Origin: Agelaius tricolor
Lineage: Eukaryota; Chordata; Aves; Passeriformes; Icteridae
NCBI GenBank assembly: GCA_023055355.1
Contig: JALJCS010000001.1
Span: 52,023,381-52,087,380 of the forward strand
Direction: 5' to 3'
Length of the DNA stretch: 64,000 nt
The position numbers and the translations under genes are program-made. The notes under the pieces were generated by a model. The model searched no databases and was not told where the DNA came from. It saw only the letters and a program-made list of their open reading frames with translations. Below, one piece after another: positions 23,588 to 34,503 of this stretch (positions are counted from its first letter, which is position 1; the number at the start of each line of letters is the position of its first letter).

Positions 23588-26471
23588 TTGAAGGGGGAAG
23601 GGGAAGCAGCTGAGCTGTCTGGAAGCAGGCTCAAGGGTTGCAAGGCTAAGTCGGGGGTGAAGTCAGTAGCCCAGCTGAGGTGCGTGTACACCAACGCACA
23701 CAACAAACAAGAAGAACTGGAGGCCGTGGTGCAACTGCAGAGCTATGATGTAGTCGCCATCACGGAAACATGGTGGGATGACTCACATAGCTGGAGTACT
23801 TCACTGGGTGGATACAAGCTCCTCAGAAGAGACAGGAAAGGAAGAAGAGGAGGAGGGGTGGCCCTTTATATTAAGCAGACTCCCGATGCCGTAGAAATTG
23901 AAACTAAGGAAAATGGAGTTGAATGTCTATAGATAAGAATTAAGGGGAAGGCCAACAAGGCTGACACTCTACTGGGAGTCTGTTATCGTCCACCCAACCA
24001 GGAAGAAGAGGTAGATGACTTATTCTATAAGCAGCTAGGTAATGTTTCAAGATCATCAGCCCTTGTTCTTGTGGGTGACTTCAACCTACCAGACATCTGC
24101 TGGGAACTTAATACAGCAGTAAAGAGGCAGTCCAGGAAATTCTTAGAATGTATGGAGGACAACTTTCTGTTGCAGCTGGTGGGTGAACCCACCAGGGGAG
24201 GGGCTATGTTAGACCTGCTGTTTGCAAATAGAGATGGGCTGGTGGGAGATGTGGTGGTTGGAGGTCGCTTGGGACAGAGTGATCATGAAATAATAGAGTT
24301 CTCAATTTTTGGTGAAGTCAGGAGGAGCACCAGTAAGACTCTTACATTGAACTTCCAGAGGGCAGACTTTGGCCTGTTTAGGAGACTTATTCAGAGCATC
24401 CCTTGGGAAACAGCCCTTAAAAACAAAGGAGTTCAGGAAAGGTGGGCATGCCTCAAAACAGTGATCTTGAGGGCACAGGAACAGACTGTCCCTGTGTGCA
24501 GAAAGATCAGTCAACAAGGTAAACGTCCAGCCTGGCTGGGCAAGGAGGTTTTGGAGGTACTTAGGAATAAAAAGAGGATGTATCAGCATTGGAAGGAGGG
24601 TCAGGTCTCTAAGGAAGTATTCAAGAAGGCTGCTGGAGCATGCAGAAAAAAAATTAGGGAGGCCAAAGCTCATTTTGAACTTAGAATGGTGACTTCTGTA
24701 AAGGATAATAAAAAATTACTATCCTTCTGTAAAGGATAATAAAAAATGTTTTTACAAATACATTAATGCTAGAAGGAAGGGTAAGACCAGCCTTTGTTCT
24801 TTATTGGACAAGGGAGGGAACTTAGCATCTGCAGATGAGGAGAAGGCAGAAGTGCTTAATGCCTACTTTGCCTCAGTTTTTAGTGGGAAGATGACTTGCC
24901 CTCAAGACACCTGCCCACCTGGAATGGTTGATGGTGTCAGGGAGCAGAATGGTCCCCCCATTATCCAAGAAGAGGCGGTCAAAGAACTACTGAAATGCTT
25001 GGATGTTCATAAATCTATAGGACCAGACGGGATCCACCCCAGGGTAATGAGAGAGCTGGCAAATGAGCTTGCAAAGCCACTCTCCATCATTTACCAACAG
25101 TCCTGGCTCACTGGTGAGGTTCCGGATGACTGGAAGCTGGCCAATGTGATACCCATTCACAAAAAGGGTGCAAAGGAGGATCCTGGTAATTATAGACCAG
25201 TCAGCCTGTGTCATTACCTGGCAAGATAATGGAACAGTTTATATTAAGTGCCATCACACAGAATTTACAGGATGGCCAGGGTATCAGACCCAGTCAGCAT
25301 GGGTTTAGGACAGGTAGGTCATGTTTGACCAACCTGGTCACCTTTTATGACCAGGTAACCCGTCTAGTGGATGCAGGGAAGGCTGTAGATGTTGTTCATT
25401 TGGATTTCAGCAAGGCCTTTGACACTGTCTCCCACAGCATACTCCTAGAGAAGCTGGCAGCCCGTGGCTTGGACAGGAGCACTCTTTGCTGGGTTAGGAA
25501 CTGGCTGGATGGCCGGGCCCAGAGAGTGGTGGTGAATGGTGCTGCATCCAGCCGGCAGCCAGTCACCAGGGGTGTCCCTCAGGGGTCTGTGCTGGGGCCA
25601 GTTCTGTTTAATATTTTTAATGATGACATGGATGAGGGAGTCATCATTTAGAGTCTTTCATTAGCAAATTTGCAGATGACACTAAGATGGGAGCGTGTGT
25701 CGATCGGTCAGAGGGATGGAGGGCTTTGCAGAGGGACTTGGAACGGTTGGATGGATGGGCAGAATCTAATGGGATGAAGTTCAGTAAGTCCAAGTGCCGA
25801 GTCCTGCACTTTGGCCACAATAACCCCCTGCAACGTTATAGGCTGGGGACGGTGTGGCTGGACAGTGCCCAGGCAGAAAGGGACCTGGGCGTGCTGGTTG
25901 ACAGTCGGCTGAACATGAGCCAGCAGTGTGCCCTGCGGGCCAAGAAGGCCAATGGCATCCTGGGCTATGTCAGGGATAGTGTGGCCAGCAGGAGCAGGGA
26001 GGTCACTCTTCCCCTGTACTCGGCACTGGTGAGGCCACACCTTGAGTATTGTGTCCAGTTCTGGGCCCCTCAGTTTAGGAGGGACGTTGAGATGCTGGAG
26101 CGTGTCCAAAGAGAGCAATGAGGCTGGTGAGGGGCTTTGAACACAAGCCGTGTGAAGAACGACTGAGGGAGCTGGGGTTGTTCAGCCTGGAGAAAAGGAG
26201 ACTCAGAGGTGACCTTATCACTCTCTTCAGCTTCCTGAAGGGTGACTCTGGTGAGCTGGGGGTCGGTCTCTTTCTCCGGGCAAGAACAGACAGAACAAGA
26301 GGACACAGTCTCAAGCTGTGCCAAGGGAGATACAGGCTAGAATTAAGGAGGAAGTTTTTCACAGAAAGAGTGGTCAAATACTGGAATCATCTACCCAGGG
26401 AGGTGGTGGAGTCACCGTCCCTCGATGTGTTTAAAAAAAGACTGGATGTGGCACTTGGTGCCATGATCTAG
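23588..26471 (+). pseudogene. CR1 ORF2 remnant (endonuclease and reverse transcriptase)
   Basis: ORF2 supplies nicking and reverse transcription for CR1. The APE-type endonuclease spans about 23680-24300: AITETWW with the catalytic Glu at 23765, GDFNLP at 24074 and SDHEI with Asp/His at 24281-24286. The reverse transcriptase spans about 25020-25690: [17 protein letters not shown] at about 25160, [12 protein letters not shown] at about 25400, [13 protein letters not shown] at 25571 and the FADD catalytic box at 25669-25680. A C-terminal region follows to 26471. Damage seen: a TAG at 23930-23932 where tryptophan is usual, a 31-bp tandem duplication near 24693-24755, and frameshifts near 25210, 25655 and 26118. 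It starts two bases after the ORF1 stop. The key catalytic blocks remain readable, so the copy is fairly young, but it is not expressible as one protein. Confidence 0.93.
24693..24755 (+). repeat. 31-bp tandem duplication inside CR1 ORF2
   Basis: CTTCTGTAAAGGATAATAAA occurs at 24693 and again at 24724, a period of 31. Because 31 is not a multiple of three it shifts the ORF2 frame by one. It probably arose by slippage or unequal copying. Confidence 0.9.
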
Positions 26472-26528
26472 TTGAGGTGTTAGAACATGGGTTGGACTCG
26501 ATGATCTTAATGGTCTCTTCCAACCTAG

Positions 26529-26550
26529 AAATTCTGTGATTCTGTGATAT
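26529..26550 (+). repeat. CR1 3' terminal octamer repeats
   Basis: Two near-perfect ATTCTGTG units, the diagnostic CR1 tail thought to act in template recognition, mark the 3' border of the long copy. Confidence 0.9.
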
Positions 26551-26655
26551 TCTTAGTCATATGGTTTAGTTTTAGTGATTCCTGCAAGAAGCAGAGGGTT
26601 GGGCTTGATGATACTTACGAGTTCCTTCCAACTTCAGATATTCTGCGATTCTGCT
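26551..26655 (+). mobile_element. Older CR1 fragment, 3' half (split by insertion)
   Basis: After the tail of the long CR1 the sequence continues with ATGGTTTAGTTTTAGTGATT, then GGGTTGGGCTTGATGATACT, AGTTCCTTCCAACTT and a tail ATTCTGCGATTCTG. This is the 3' UTR of a second CR1 in the same orientation, and it can be read as the missing 3' end of the fragment at 21690-22070. Confidence 0.8.
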
Positions 26656-27354
26656 GGAAAGATGCATCAGCCTGACAAAAGGGAGTCCCATCCTCTCCTG
26701 GGTAGATCTACTGCTCCAGCACTGGATCTTGAGGTGCAGAGTGAATTCCTTCCTCAATCCCTTACCCATCCTTTCCAATCACTTCCTTTTTCGTTAGATG
26801 CTTGCAGAACTTTTGGCCTTTCCTGAGGGAATGGAGCAGAATGGATGACAATCTTTGCTTGAGCCTAAACCTCAATAACCATGTACAATTTGTAAGCAAG
26901 CATGTAATTTTACTTGTTAGTGACATTTTGTAAATGTGCCTGGAAGCTGCCAATGGGTTGTGCTTTATCATGACTAAAAAGGTACTGTGGGAAAGTAGAT
27001 TGGCTCATCTCTGACCAGCATCTAACTGCTGATAATGGGGGAGGTGGTTGCTCTGCATTATTTATAATTTTTAAAATAACTCTCCTAATAATCCTAATAA
27101 TACTTTTGGCTTATCTGAAAGCCAAATGGAAAACAATGTTAACCATTAACTTCCAAACTATTGCTCAATAAATAGAGAAATGAAATAAAAATCAATTTGA
27201 TTCAAGTCCTTAGGAATGAACTCAAACTCAAGACATCAAAATAGTTCATGAAAACAAGTTCCATTTTTAAACCATCTGGAGTCCTAAGCAATTAAAATCT
27301 TTAATAAGAACTTACTTAAATAGAAAGTAGTTAATTTTAATAATTCTTTTTTTC
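26656..27354. other. Spacer between CR1 and LTR, nothing recognised
   Basis: About 700 bases, AT-rich in the second half. Open frames of 60-80 codons on both strands show no domain. Confidence 0.5.
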
Positions 27355-28103
27355 TGAGGTGTTGACTGTGACTGGATGCTGGGTTCTCACCAAAGCCTTT
27401 CTGTCATTTCTCTCCTCAGCTGGATAGAGGAGAGAAAATGTAATGCAAGGCTTGTGGGCCAATACAAGGACAGGGAGAGATCACTCAGCAGTTACTGTCA
27501 CTGGCAAAGCAGACTCAGTGATGGGAAATTAAGAACAGCTTCCCTCCAACCTTCCTTTCTTCCAGGGCTTAGCTTCCCATTTTATCTCTTTCCTTCCCTC
27601 ACAGCAACACAGTGGGATGGGGAATGCGAGCAGTGGTCACTTCATCACCTGATATCTGTGCCACTGCTTCCTCATCGGGCAGAGGACTCACAATGTTCCA
27701 TGCTCCCATGTGGGGCCTCTCCCATGGGAGATAGGGCTCCATGAACTTCTCCAACATGAGTCACTCCCATGACCTGCAGTTCTTCATGCTCCAGCACAGA
27801 CACCTTCCCCATGTCCCTCAGGAACAGACTACTCCAGTGCTGGTCCCCAGAGAGGTCACAAGTCCTGACAGCAAAGATACTCCAGTGTGAGCTTCCCATG
27901 GGGTCACACCCTTCCTTGGGCATTCACCTGTTCTGGCAAGGGGCCTTCCATGGGCTGCAGGGGCATAGCTGCCTCACCATGGTCTTCTCCGTGGGAGCAG
28001 GGGAATCTCTGCCCTGGTGCCTGGAGCACTTCCTGTCCCTCCTTCTTCACTGGCCTTGGTGTCTGCAGAGCTGTTTGTCTCACATATTCTCACTTCTCTC
28101 TCT

Positions 28104-28109
28104 GGCTGC
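28104..28109 (+). repeat. Target-site duplication, left copy (GGCTGC)
   Basis: Six bases GGCTGC directly before the TG of the solo LTR; identical to 28466-28471. Confidence 0.88.
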
Positions 28110-28465
28110 TGTGGCAGCAGCTCTCTGGCCACAGAGAGCAACACACAGCTTTCCCAGGCATTGTCCTGGGGAAGGCTGTGAGAAGATCTGACAAAAGACT
28201 GATAAGCAATTCTTATTGTCACTTGCTGCACCTGTTGTGAACATGTGGAATGTGTCGTGGAGATTTGTTAGCCAAAAGGAGGTTTCTTAATTGGTCAATG
28301 GTGATGGTGTTTAGATTGAAGGACCAGTTGGGTCCACCTGTATTGTGACTGCCTGTAAGGGTGATGGGTTTCTTGATAAGCATAGTATAATAAAGTGATT
28401 GATCAGCCTTCTGAGAAGCATGGAGTCAATGCTAATTATTACCCAGCTGGGGGCCTCTAATGACA
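28110..28465 (+). mobile_element. Solo ERVK-type LTR nested in ERVL-type LTR
   Basis: A 356-base element begins TGTGGCAG and ends AATGACA, with canonical TG...CA ends. It is flanked on both sides by GGCTGC (28104-28109 and 28466-28471), a perfect 6-bp target-site duplication as expected for ERVK-like elements. A poly-A signal AATAAA lies at 28389-28394. The sequence, including GATTGATCAGCCTTCTGAGA, matches a common avian LTR from memory. It has no internal coding region, so it is the product of LTR-LTR recombination. It inserted after the surrounding ERVL-type LTR. Confidence 0.88.
28389..28394 (+). terminator. LTR polyadenylation signal AATAAA
   Basis: AATAAA 71 bases before the end of the solo LTR, consistent with plus orientation. 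Confidence 0.65.
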
Positions 28466-28471
28466 GGCTGC
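28466..28471 (+). repeat. Target-site duplication, right copy (GGCTGC)
   Basis: Six bases GGCTGC directly after the terminal CA of the solo LTR; identical to the left copy. Confidence 0.88.
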
Positions 28472-28691
28472 AATCACTCCTATGCAGCAATTTTGCCCTT
28501 CTTTAAATCTGTTATCCCAGAATTGTTACTGGCATTACTGATGGATTTGGCCTTGGATAAAGGTGTGTCTGTCTTGGAGCCTGTTGATATTGCCTCCATC
28601 AGAAAACAGGGGAAGCTTCCGGTAGCTTCTCACAGAGGCCACCCCTGTAGCCCCCCTCACCTGCCACAACCTTGCCACACAAACCCAATAC

Positions 28692-31600
28692 ACTTTTGTT
28701 GATTAGAAAACCACTTGTGGTCTTATTTTCAGAACCACTAGCAGTTGTAGGTGTTCAGATATTCTGAACACTGGGTCATGGATTTTGTATCTAATATTTA
28801 TATCCAAGATGAAAAATGCTAATCTTCATGATTGTATTTCTTTTTTTGCTTTGTTCTCTGAAAAGCTGAATAATAGCCACTTAAAAAATATTTTGAGTTT
28901 CTTTGATAACAGACACTATATGAATGCAAATTATAACACTTATAACATGCTTTCAGTTTATTCTTATCCGTGTGGGAGTTATCAAATCTGATTTTACTTT
29001 AGAAAGTCATAATTTTATTATTAAAATAAAAATGAGCTAAGTGTAAGGAATGTTCAAGATCCAATTCAGTTCTATGACAGTAAGGACTTTTTCACAATGA
29101 GGAAATCCATATGAAATTACCACTTTAAATATTTTTGCACTTTTTTTTTCTTTTATGCTCGTGATCTCTAAGTGTCAGTTGGAGATTCACAAAGCATGAA
29201 TCTTGGTGTCAGTAATTGTAGCCTTACTGTATATTTATCCTGGGCAAGATTTGAAACCTGGTCACTGCCCCTGTGCTCAGTGATTACTGACTTTAAATAT
29301 AAAACCTGATCAATATTTGGGGATATCATTATCCCCTTTTCTTATTTCCCTTACAGAATTGCCAAGGCAACAAGGTGGGAGGAGTTCAGATACTCAGATG
29401 CTGTGTGAACAGACTATGAAAGGTGAGTTTATGGGATGGTCAGTCATTGACAGCCTCTAAAGTAGGTATCAACCCTGTTACCAATTCTGTTGATCTCTCT
29501 CTGTTCGAAAAATAGGAGACAGAAATCAACTAGGTTTCAATTTGTTTCTCTTCAGGTGAAAATACAAAGAATCTACATATTGCAATTCTCATGATAGCTA
29601 GCCAGGGAGAGAGGCATCTCATGACTTAATTTGGATAAAATGCAGGGTTCAGAATATGGCTGGGTTAAAGCCCAGGCCAAGGCATGTGTTTATAGCTGCA
29701 GAGTAACCATATGGACTGTATGGTTTTGAGACATCTTCATTCAAACAGATTAATTTTTAATAGATATTCACAACAAAGAATGCTGTAAGCATTGTTATTC
29801 TTTAATGCTTCCTCTCTGCTACTTGATTTTGTAATTTTCCTTTCTGCTTCATTTTATTTCTTCATCCTCAATTCTAAGGTGGATTTCTGTATCTTGAAAA
29901 TCTATTTATTAATTTACTTATTTTTCTGTTCTTCTTGCTCTTTTTTCCCCCTTTATTTTTGTCTTGCATCATTCCCACTACCAGCAGAATGGGGCAGGGA
30001 AAAGTAAATCCCACTTAAACATGGCATTTTGCACCTTGCTCTCCTAGAAGCAGCAATCAGAGAGAGGATACTGGATTAAACATAACCACAAAGCATGACC
30101 ATGATGCTCTGCATTGCAACACTAGGTCTGGCCCCAAGTGACTTGAACCAAGTTACCAGTAGGTTTGTGGCAGGATGTAGGATTTGCCTAAGATGAGTGC
30201 TAGCACTTGAGAAAGATAAGCAGCTCAGGAGACTCATAGTGGGATAAAAACATGGATATGCTGCCAATCTTTTCACAATGGCACCAACATAAATTTTTCC
30301 CACTGGCTTGTGGCAGAATTCATATCAGACGCATGCACTTGCAGACGGGTGTCGAGGGAATGGCAAATGTATTCCTTTGCTTTGCAAGCAAACAAAAATG
30401 CTCTTTAATAACTAAATAGAGAGGCAACATCTCTTGAAAAACTTCTAGGAAGTCTGCTTATATTTTACATTGTATCTTATTTGTATTGCTTGATTGAGAA
30501 AGAGGCTGGAGATATTTTAGGAAATAACTAATGATAAAATCTGTGGCTTTATAGAGCTGAGAAGATTGTCTAGATGAGCTCCATGTAAAAAAAAATCAGC
30601 CTGACAACTCTGATTTTGCAATAACTAGAAAGGCAGTGAAATACAGAATAGTTGAAACAGTAACCCCGGCTGTCCTTCTAATTTTGACATTGATGTCCAA
30701 AGGACATTCCTGAGTGCACAGAGACCTTCATATTTATATAAGGGCTCTAAATTTTGGGAGCAGTGACAAGTTACTGGGGGGATGATCAGCTGGGTCACTG
30801 ACACCAGTATACTTTCTGCAGCAATAGAATAAAATATAACTAATGTTTTAGAGGGACCCACTGGAAAGTTTATCCTTTTCAGCTGTGTGCTACCCTCTCA
30901 AACTTTTGTCTCCAAATAACTTACCCTTTAGGCAACAGTTTGCAAAGACAAAAGGAGCAATGTTTACAGAACTGTTACTCTCGTCACATTTTAGAGCATT
31001 TTATACAAACAGTGCAATGGACTTGGTGCTTCGTTAGTTTGTATAAAATGATAGTATTCATGTGCTCCTGCTAATTTCTTTCTGCACACTGATGCTCTAC
31101 TCTTTTGCCATGCACTGCAAGAAGAGAACAACAATACTCTGTTATATTTAAATTCAAAGTGTAAGATGAGATTCAAAACTAGAATCTCCACAGTGAGGAC
31201 TAAAATGTTAGTGATTGGTATAATAAGCACTGCCCACAACATGCCAGCTGCTTAGTTAATCAAGTTCATTGCAGGAGCCAGGAGACACATTTAAAGGAAA
31301 AGTTTGAGAAGAGAACTGTCCTTTTAACATTTTTTTCAGGAGAGCATAGTTACTGCCAAGCATCTTGTCCTTTTAAAGGGGAGTAAGTGGGCCTGTGACA
31401 GAACCCATCCTATCTTGACAGTCACAGCTGGTGTTTAAAGGCCAGGACTGATAGACAATAGCATATTAGGGCCATGTTGCTTGTCCAGATGGCATTTGTG
31501 TTAATCATATGTCAAAATCTCCAGCGGTGCCAATGTAAGGCTTTTCAACAACAACTTTCTGTTTCAAAGATATAGCCCTATTCTTAGACTAAGTCATTTG

Positions 31601-33697
31601 GGTTTTGGTTTTGTTTTTTTTTTTTCCTTCCTTCTAAGGTTAACAGCTCCTGAATGGTGCTGACAAGGAAATTCTTCTTGTGGAAGGTATTTTGACTGTT
31701 TTTCTGGATTTTTGGTAAAGCTGATTGCTCCTTGCATCTCCCCACTATATTAAAAAAATATGCTGCTCAACAAGTATTCAGTAAAGAATGTAAACTAGAC
31801 AAAATGTAGTTGGCCCAACTTTTGCATTGCATTTTACCTCATAGTTCTCAAGCATTTTGTTTGCCTTACAAGGTATTACAGACAGCATTGTAAATGCAGA
31901 TCAGAGCTGCAGCAGCAGAACACAACAGAACTAAACAGCTGATTTAATGAGGTAGGAATTTAATACAATGCTTTATTCATAGAATTTGAACGTTGAAGGC
32001 CAGATGGTGTCAGCAGTATTTCCCTCTGACTCAAGATCCAAAATTAAAACAGATTTCTGTTTTATTTTATAATTTTCAGATTAAATCTCACTACTGTTTC
32101 CAGGTAATACTTTCCTGTAATAATTTCTCCCTTTGCCTTTCTACAGTACATGCCAAGTAATTAGTTCACGAGCCACAAAAATGTGTGGTACATAGTGCAT
32201 CAAAGGTCAACACAGTCAATGGACTGTCATGTTAGGGGCTTGGATAACACAACATGCTAAATGAAATAGATGTTTATTTCTTCCCAGTGAACTATTCAGA
32301 GTTCAGAACCTTCTTTCCATGAAGGGATCCTTACATTAGGTACTGGGAGCGAAGAGTATTCCAAGATATGGTTGTTGCTATAGAGAGATGCAGAACAAAC
32401 CCAGTGACTCAAAAGAACTAGCTCTTAACCATTTTGACTCTGAAATTGAAAGTAGTCACTTCAAGCAGGTCAAAGTTTCTCACAGTCTGCCAAAGACTTG
32501 CATTTACTAGAGCTGATTTAATCCAAAATCTCAATGACTCACTGCTCACGGAAATTTAAGAGTCTTATTGAGATGATACAAGAAGTCAGAGTGTGTTTCT
32601 TCTTATCCTATATTGACTTCCTCTGACAAGTCATTGCTGTGGTCAGTTCTTTGTAGGCAGGTGTTTTGGAAACAGCATTTCAATCTGAGAAAGTGTCTGA
32701 GCTTGTCAGAGTATCAGGAAAAGATGCATGATTGGTTCCCCTGACATACTGTTTTCCTAGTTTGTATCAGTTTGTATCACTATGTTTTCCCTCTCAACAG
32801 TGCTAAATTATTTGGCTTTGTTATGGGAGATGGATGTTAAAGTCTGGTTCTGTTCACCTTTCTGGGTTGAAAAACATTCCAGCAAAAATGTTCCCAGTGT
32901 CTGAGATCTATTCTGGTAACTGAGACACTTTCTGTCCCAGAAGTAAAACCAAGTATCTGGAAATTCCCTCAACACATGATTTGTCTTTGCAAAAATCTTC
33001 CTCAGCCCCTTAGAGGCCTCAGAGGAGAAGCTGCAATTATCTTTTCACCTGTGCTCTTTCTCTATCCCTTCTTTTCTCTCACACACAATCTTTTTAAACT
33101 TCAAAGCATTTACTTACTTTGTTGCTTCAGCATTTGGGCATTCACTGCATGCTGACACAAAATAAGCTATCCAATCCAGTCAGTCCTCAACACAAAAGTT
33201 CAAGAACTGGAAATCAATTAATATATAATGGACTTCGATAGAGATAAACCAGGTTGGCTTCTTTCTGCATCAAATCACTTTTTTCTTTACAGGTGTTTCC
33301 TTGTTTCCATGTTCCAGCAGGGATGAGCAGAAAATATAATTGTGCCCTGCAGAGAACTGAGTGGGTTGAAATTGTTTGTCATTGCCAAGAAGAGAACAAA
33401 ACATGAGAGTTTGGGTATATGATCATCTGAAAACCCAGAAGAGTAACATTTTGCCAGCACACCTCCTAAAAGCATTACAAATGGGTGAATAAGTGTGAAG
33501 AGGCTTGGGAGATAATAAGCAACGCTCTTAAATTATCTTGGTGCAAATCAGAAGAATTGGAACATACCAAGGAAGTTATTTTTAGGTTTTTAATCTTTAA
33601 ATATTGAATTATATTTAGATATATAAATATTAGACTCCTTGAAAACTATCTCAGTGCTACCATTTCCTGATAACCGTGATTTACTAACTTATCCTAC
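28692..33697. other. About 5 kb AT-rich DNA, one exon-like segment
   Basis: No recognised gene. An exon-like segment lies at 29357-29422. Around 31976-32010 the motif ATAGAATTTGAACGTTGAAGG loosely resembles the 3' end of an ancient CR1-type element, too short to call. A run of T lies at about 31612-31625. Confidence 0.55.
29357..29422 (+). other. Possible 66-bp exon, plus strand (unproven)
   Basis: A strong acceptor (pyrimidine-rich stretch ending TTTCCCTTACAG at 29356) and a near-consensus donor (GAAAG/GTGAGT from 29423) bound 66 bases. Only one frame is open (two leading bases, then LPRQQGGRSSDTQMLCEQTMK); the others hit stops near their 3' ends. I do not recognise the peptide. The length is a multiple of three, so inclusion would keep the reading frame. 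It could also be an exon of a noncoding RNA or a decoy. It is the best plus-strand splice pair I noticed in the window. Confidence 0.28.
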
Positions 33698-34503
33698 AAT
33701 CACAGAATAGTCCGGAAGGGACCCCAAAAGATTATCTGGTTGAAGCTTTCATGGGAAAGGCAGCATAAATGAGATTATCTAGCACCCTGTCCACTCACAT
33801 ATCTTGAAAATCTTCATCAGTGGGGACTCTACTACATCCCTGGGGAGGATATTTCTTAAGGTGAAATTACTCCCTGTGTGTGCCTTGTCTTCCCTGTGCT
33901 GTTCCTTGTGAGGAGAGAACCTCTGTCCTTTTTGAAGCTGCCCTTTAAGTTCTGGAATGTTGTGATGAGGTCCCACCTGTGCCTTCTCCAAGGAGAAGAG
34001 ACCCAACTCCTTCAGTCTTCCCTTACAGGGCAGGCTTTCCAGCCCTGTGAACATCATTGCCACTCCTTTGGACCCTGTCCAATATGCTCATGTCTTTCTT
34101 GCCTCGAGGGGACCAGAAACAAGTGCATGCTACTCCAGGTACAGCCTGACAGGTGCTGAGTAGAGTGGAATAATCACATCTGTACTTCTGCCTGTAGTGT
34201 CCCTTCTAATCCCCAGGATTCAACTTTGCTCCTCCAGCAGCACACTAGTGTCTTGTGTTCAGCTCATTGTCCCTCAAATCCTTTTCAGCGAGCCTGCTCA
34301 CCAGCCACATAGATCCTGTTCGATACTGGGCTCTTAGTGCATTCCAACCAAGTACAGGATTTTGCATTTAATTAAATTTCGTGCTGCTCTTGGTAGGCAG
34401 TCTTCCAGTCTGTCCCATTGTGTCTGTAAGATGGTTGTCCCATCTGACAGGTTTGTTCACCTCTCCACCCAGTTCGGTGTCATCATCAGGATCCTGCTGA
34501 GCT
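33698..34503 (-). mobile_element. Old CR1 LINE fragment, minus strand
   Basis: It starts with AATCACAGAATAGTCCGGAA, the inverted CR1 tail. It then follows the inverted C-terminal coding part (ACTACATCCCTGGGGAGGAT, GATGAGGTCCCACCTGTGCC, CTCCTTCAGTCTTCCCTTAC). It continues far upstream into sequence such as AGTACAGGATTTTGCATTTA, typical of older CR1 types with a long noncoding or diverged region. About 800 bases remain, with no intact frame; the 93- and 94-codon frames are relics or chance. Confidence 0.85.

Larger units (their letters stand above)
22071..26550 (+). mobile_element. Near full-length CR1 non-LTR retrotransposon
   Basis: About 4.5 kb, close to the size of a complete CR1. In order it has a 5' tandem array (22071-22297), a 5' leader, a degenerate ORF1 with coiled-coil and esterase-like parts (about 22511-23585), ORF2 with endonuclease and reverse transcriptase (23588-26471), and a short 3' UTR. 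It ends in two ATTCTGTG-type octamers, the usual CR1 tail. Most avian CR1 copies are only a few hundred bases, so a copy with its 5' end is uncommon. Several stops and frameshifts make it inactive. It is inserted in an older CR1 of the same orientation. CR1 moves by target-primed reverse transcription, starting from its 3' tail. Confidence 0.93.
27355..28691 (-). mobile_element. ERVL-type LTR, minus orientation, interrupted
   Basis: Read on the plus strand it begins TGAGGTGTTGACTGTGACTG and ends AAACCCAATACA. That is the inverted form of the LTR family also present at 38814-39831. Blocks such as GACAGGGAGAGATCACTCAGCA and GCTTCTCACAGAGGCCACC support the match. The middle is made of degenerate repeats around CTCCAGC and CCCATG. 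Relative to the other copy it lacks the segment with the ATTAAA signal (about 27530). It is split by a solo ERVK-type LTR at 28110-28465. No clear target duplication was found at its ends. The 120-140 codon frames inside are not genes. Confidence 0.8.

Noticed and set aside
25708..26118. 136-codon minus-strand frame
   Set aside because: Shadow of the CR1 ORF2 coding strand.
27769..28240. 117-140 codon open frames
   Set aside because: Run through the degenerate repeat units of an LTR and into the nested LTR; no retroviral protein motif seen.
31976..32040. Possible ancient CR1-type 3' end (ATAGAATTTGAACG...)
   Set aside because: Similarity is limited to one short diverged block.
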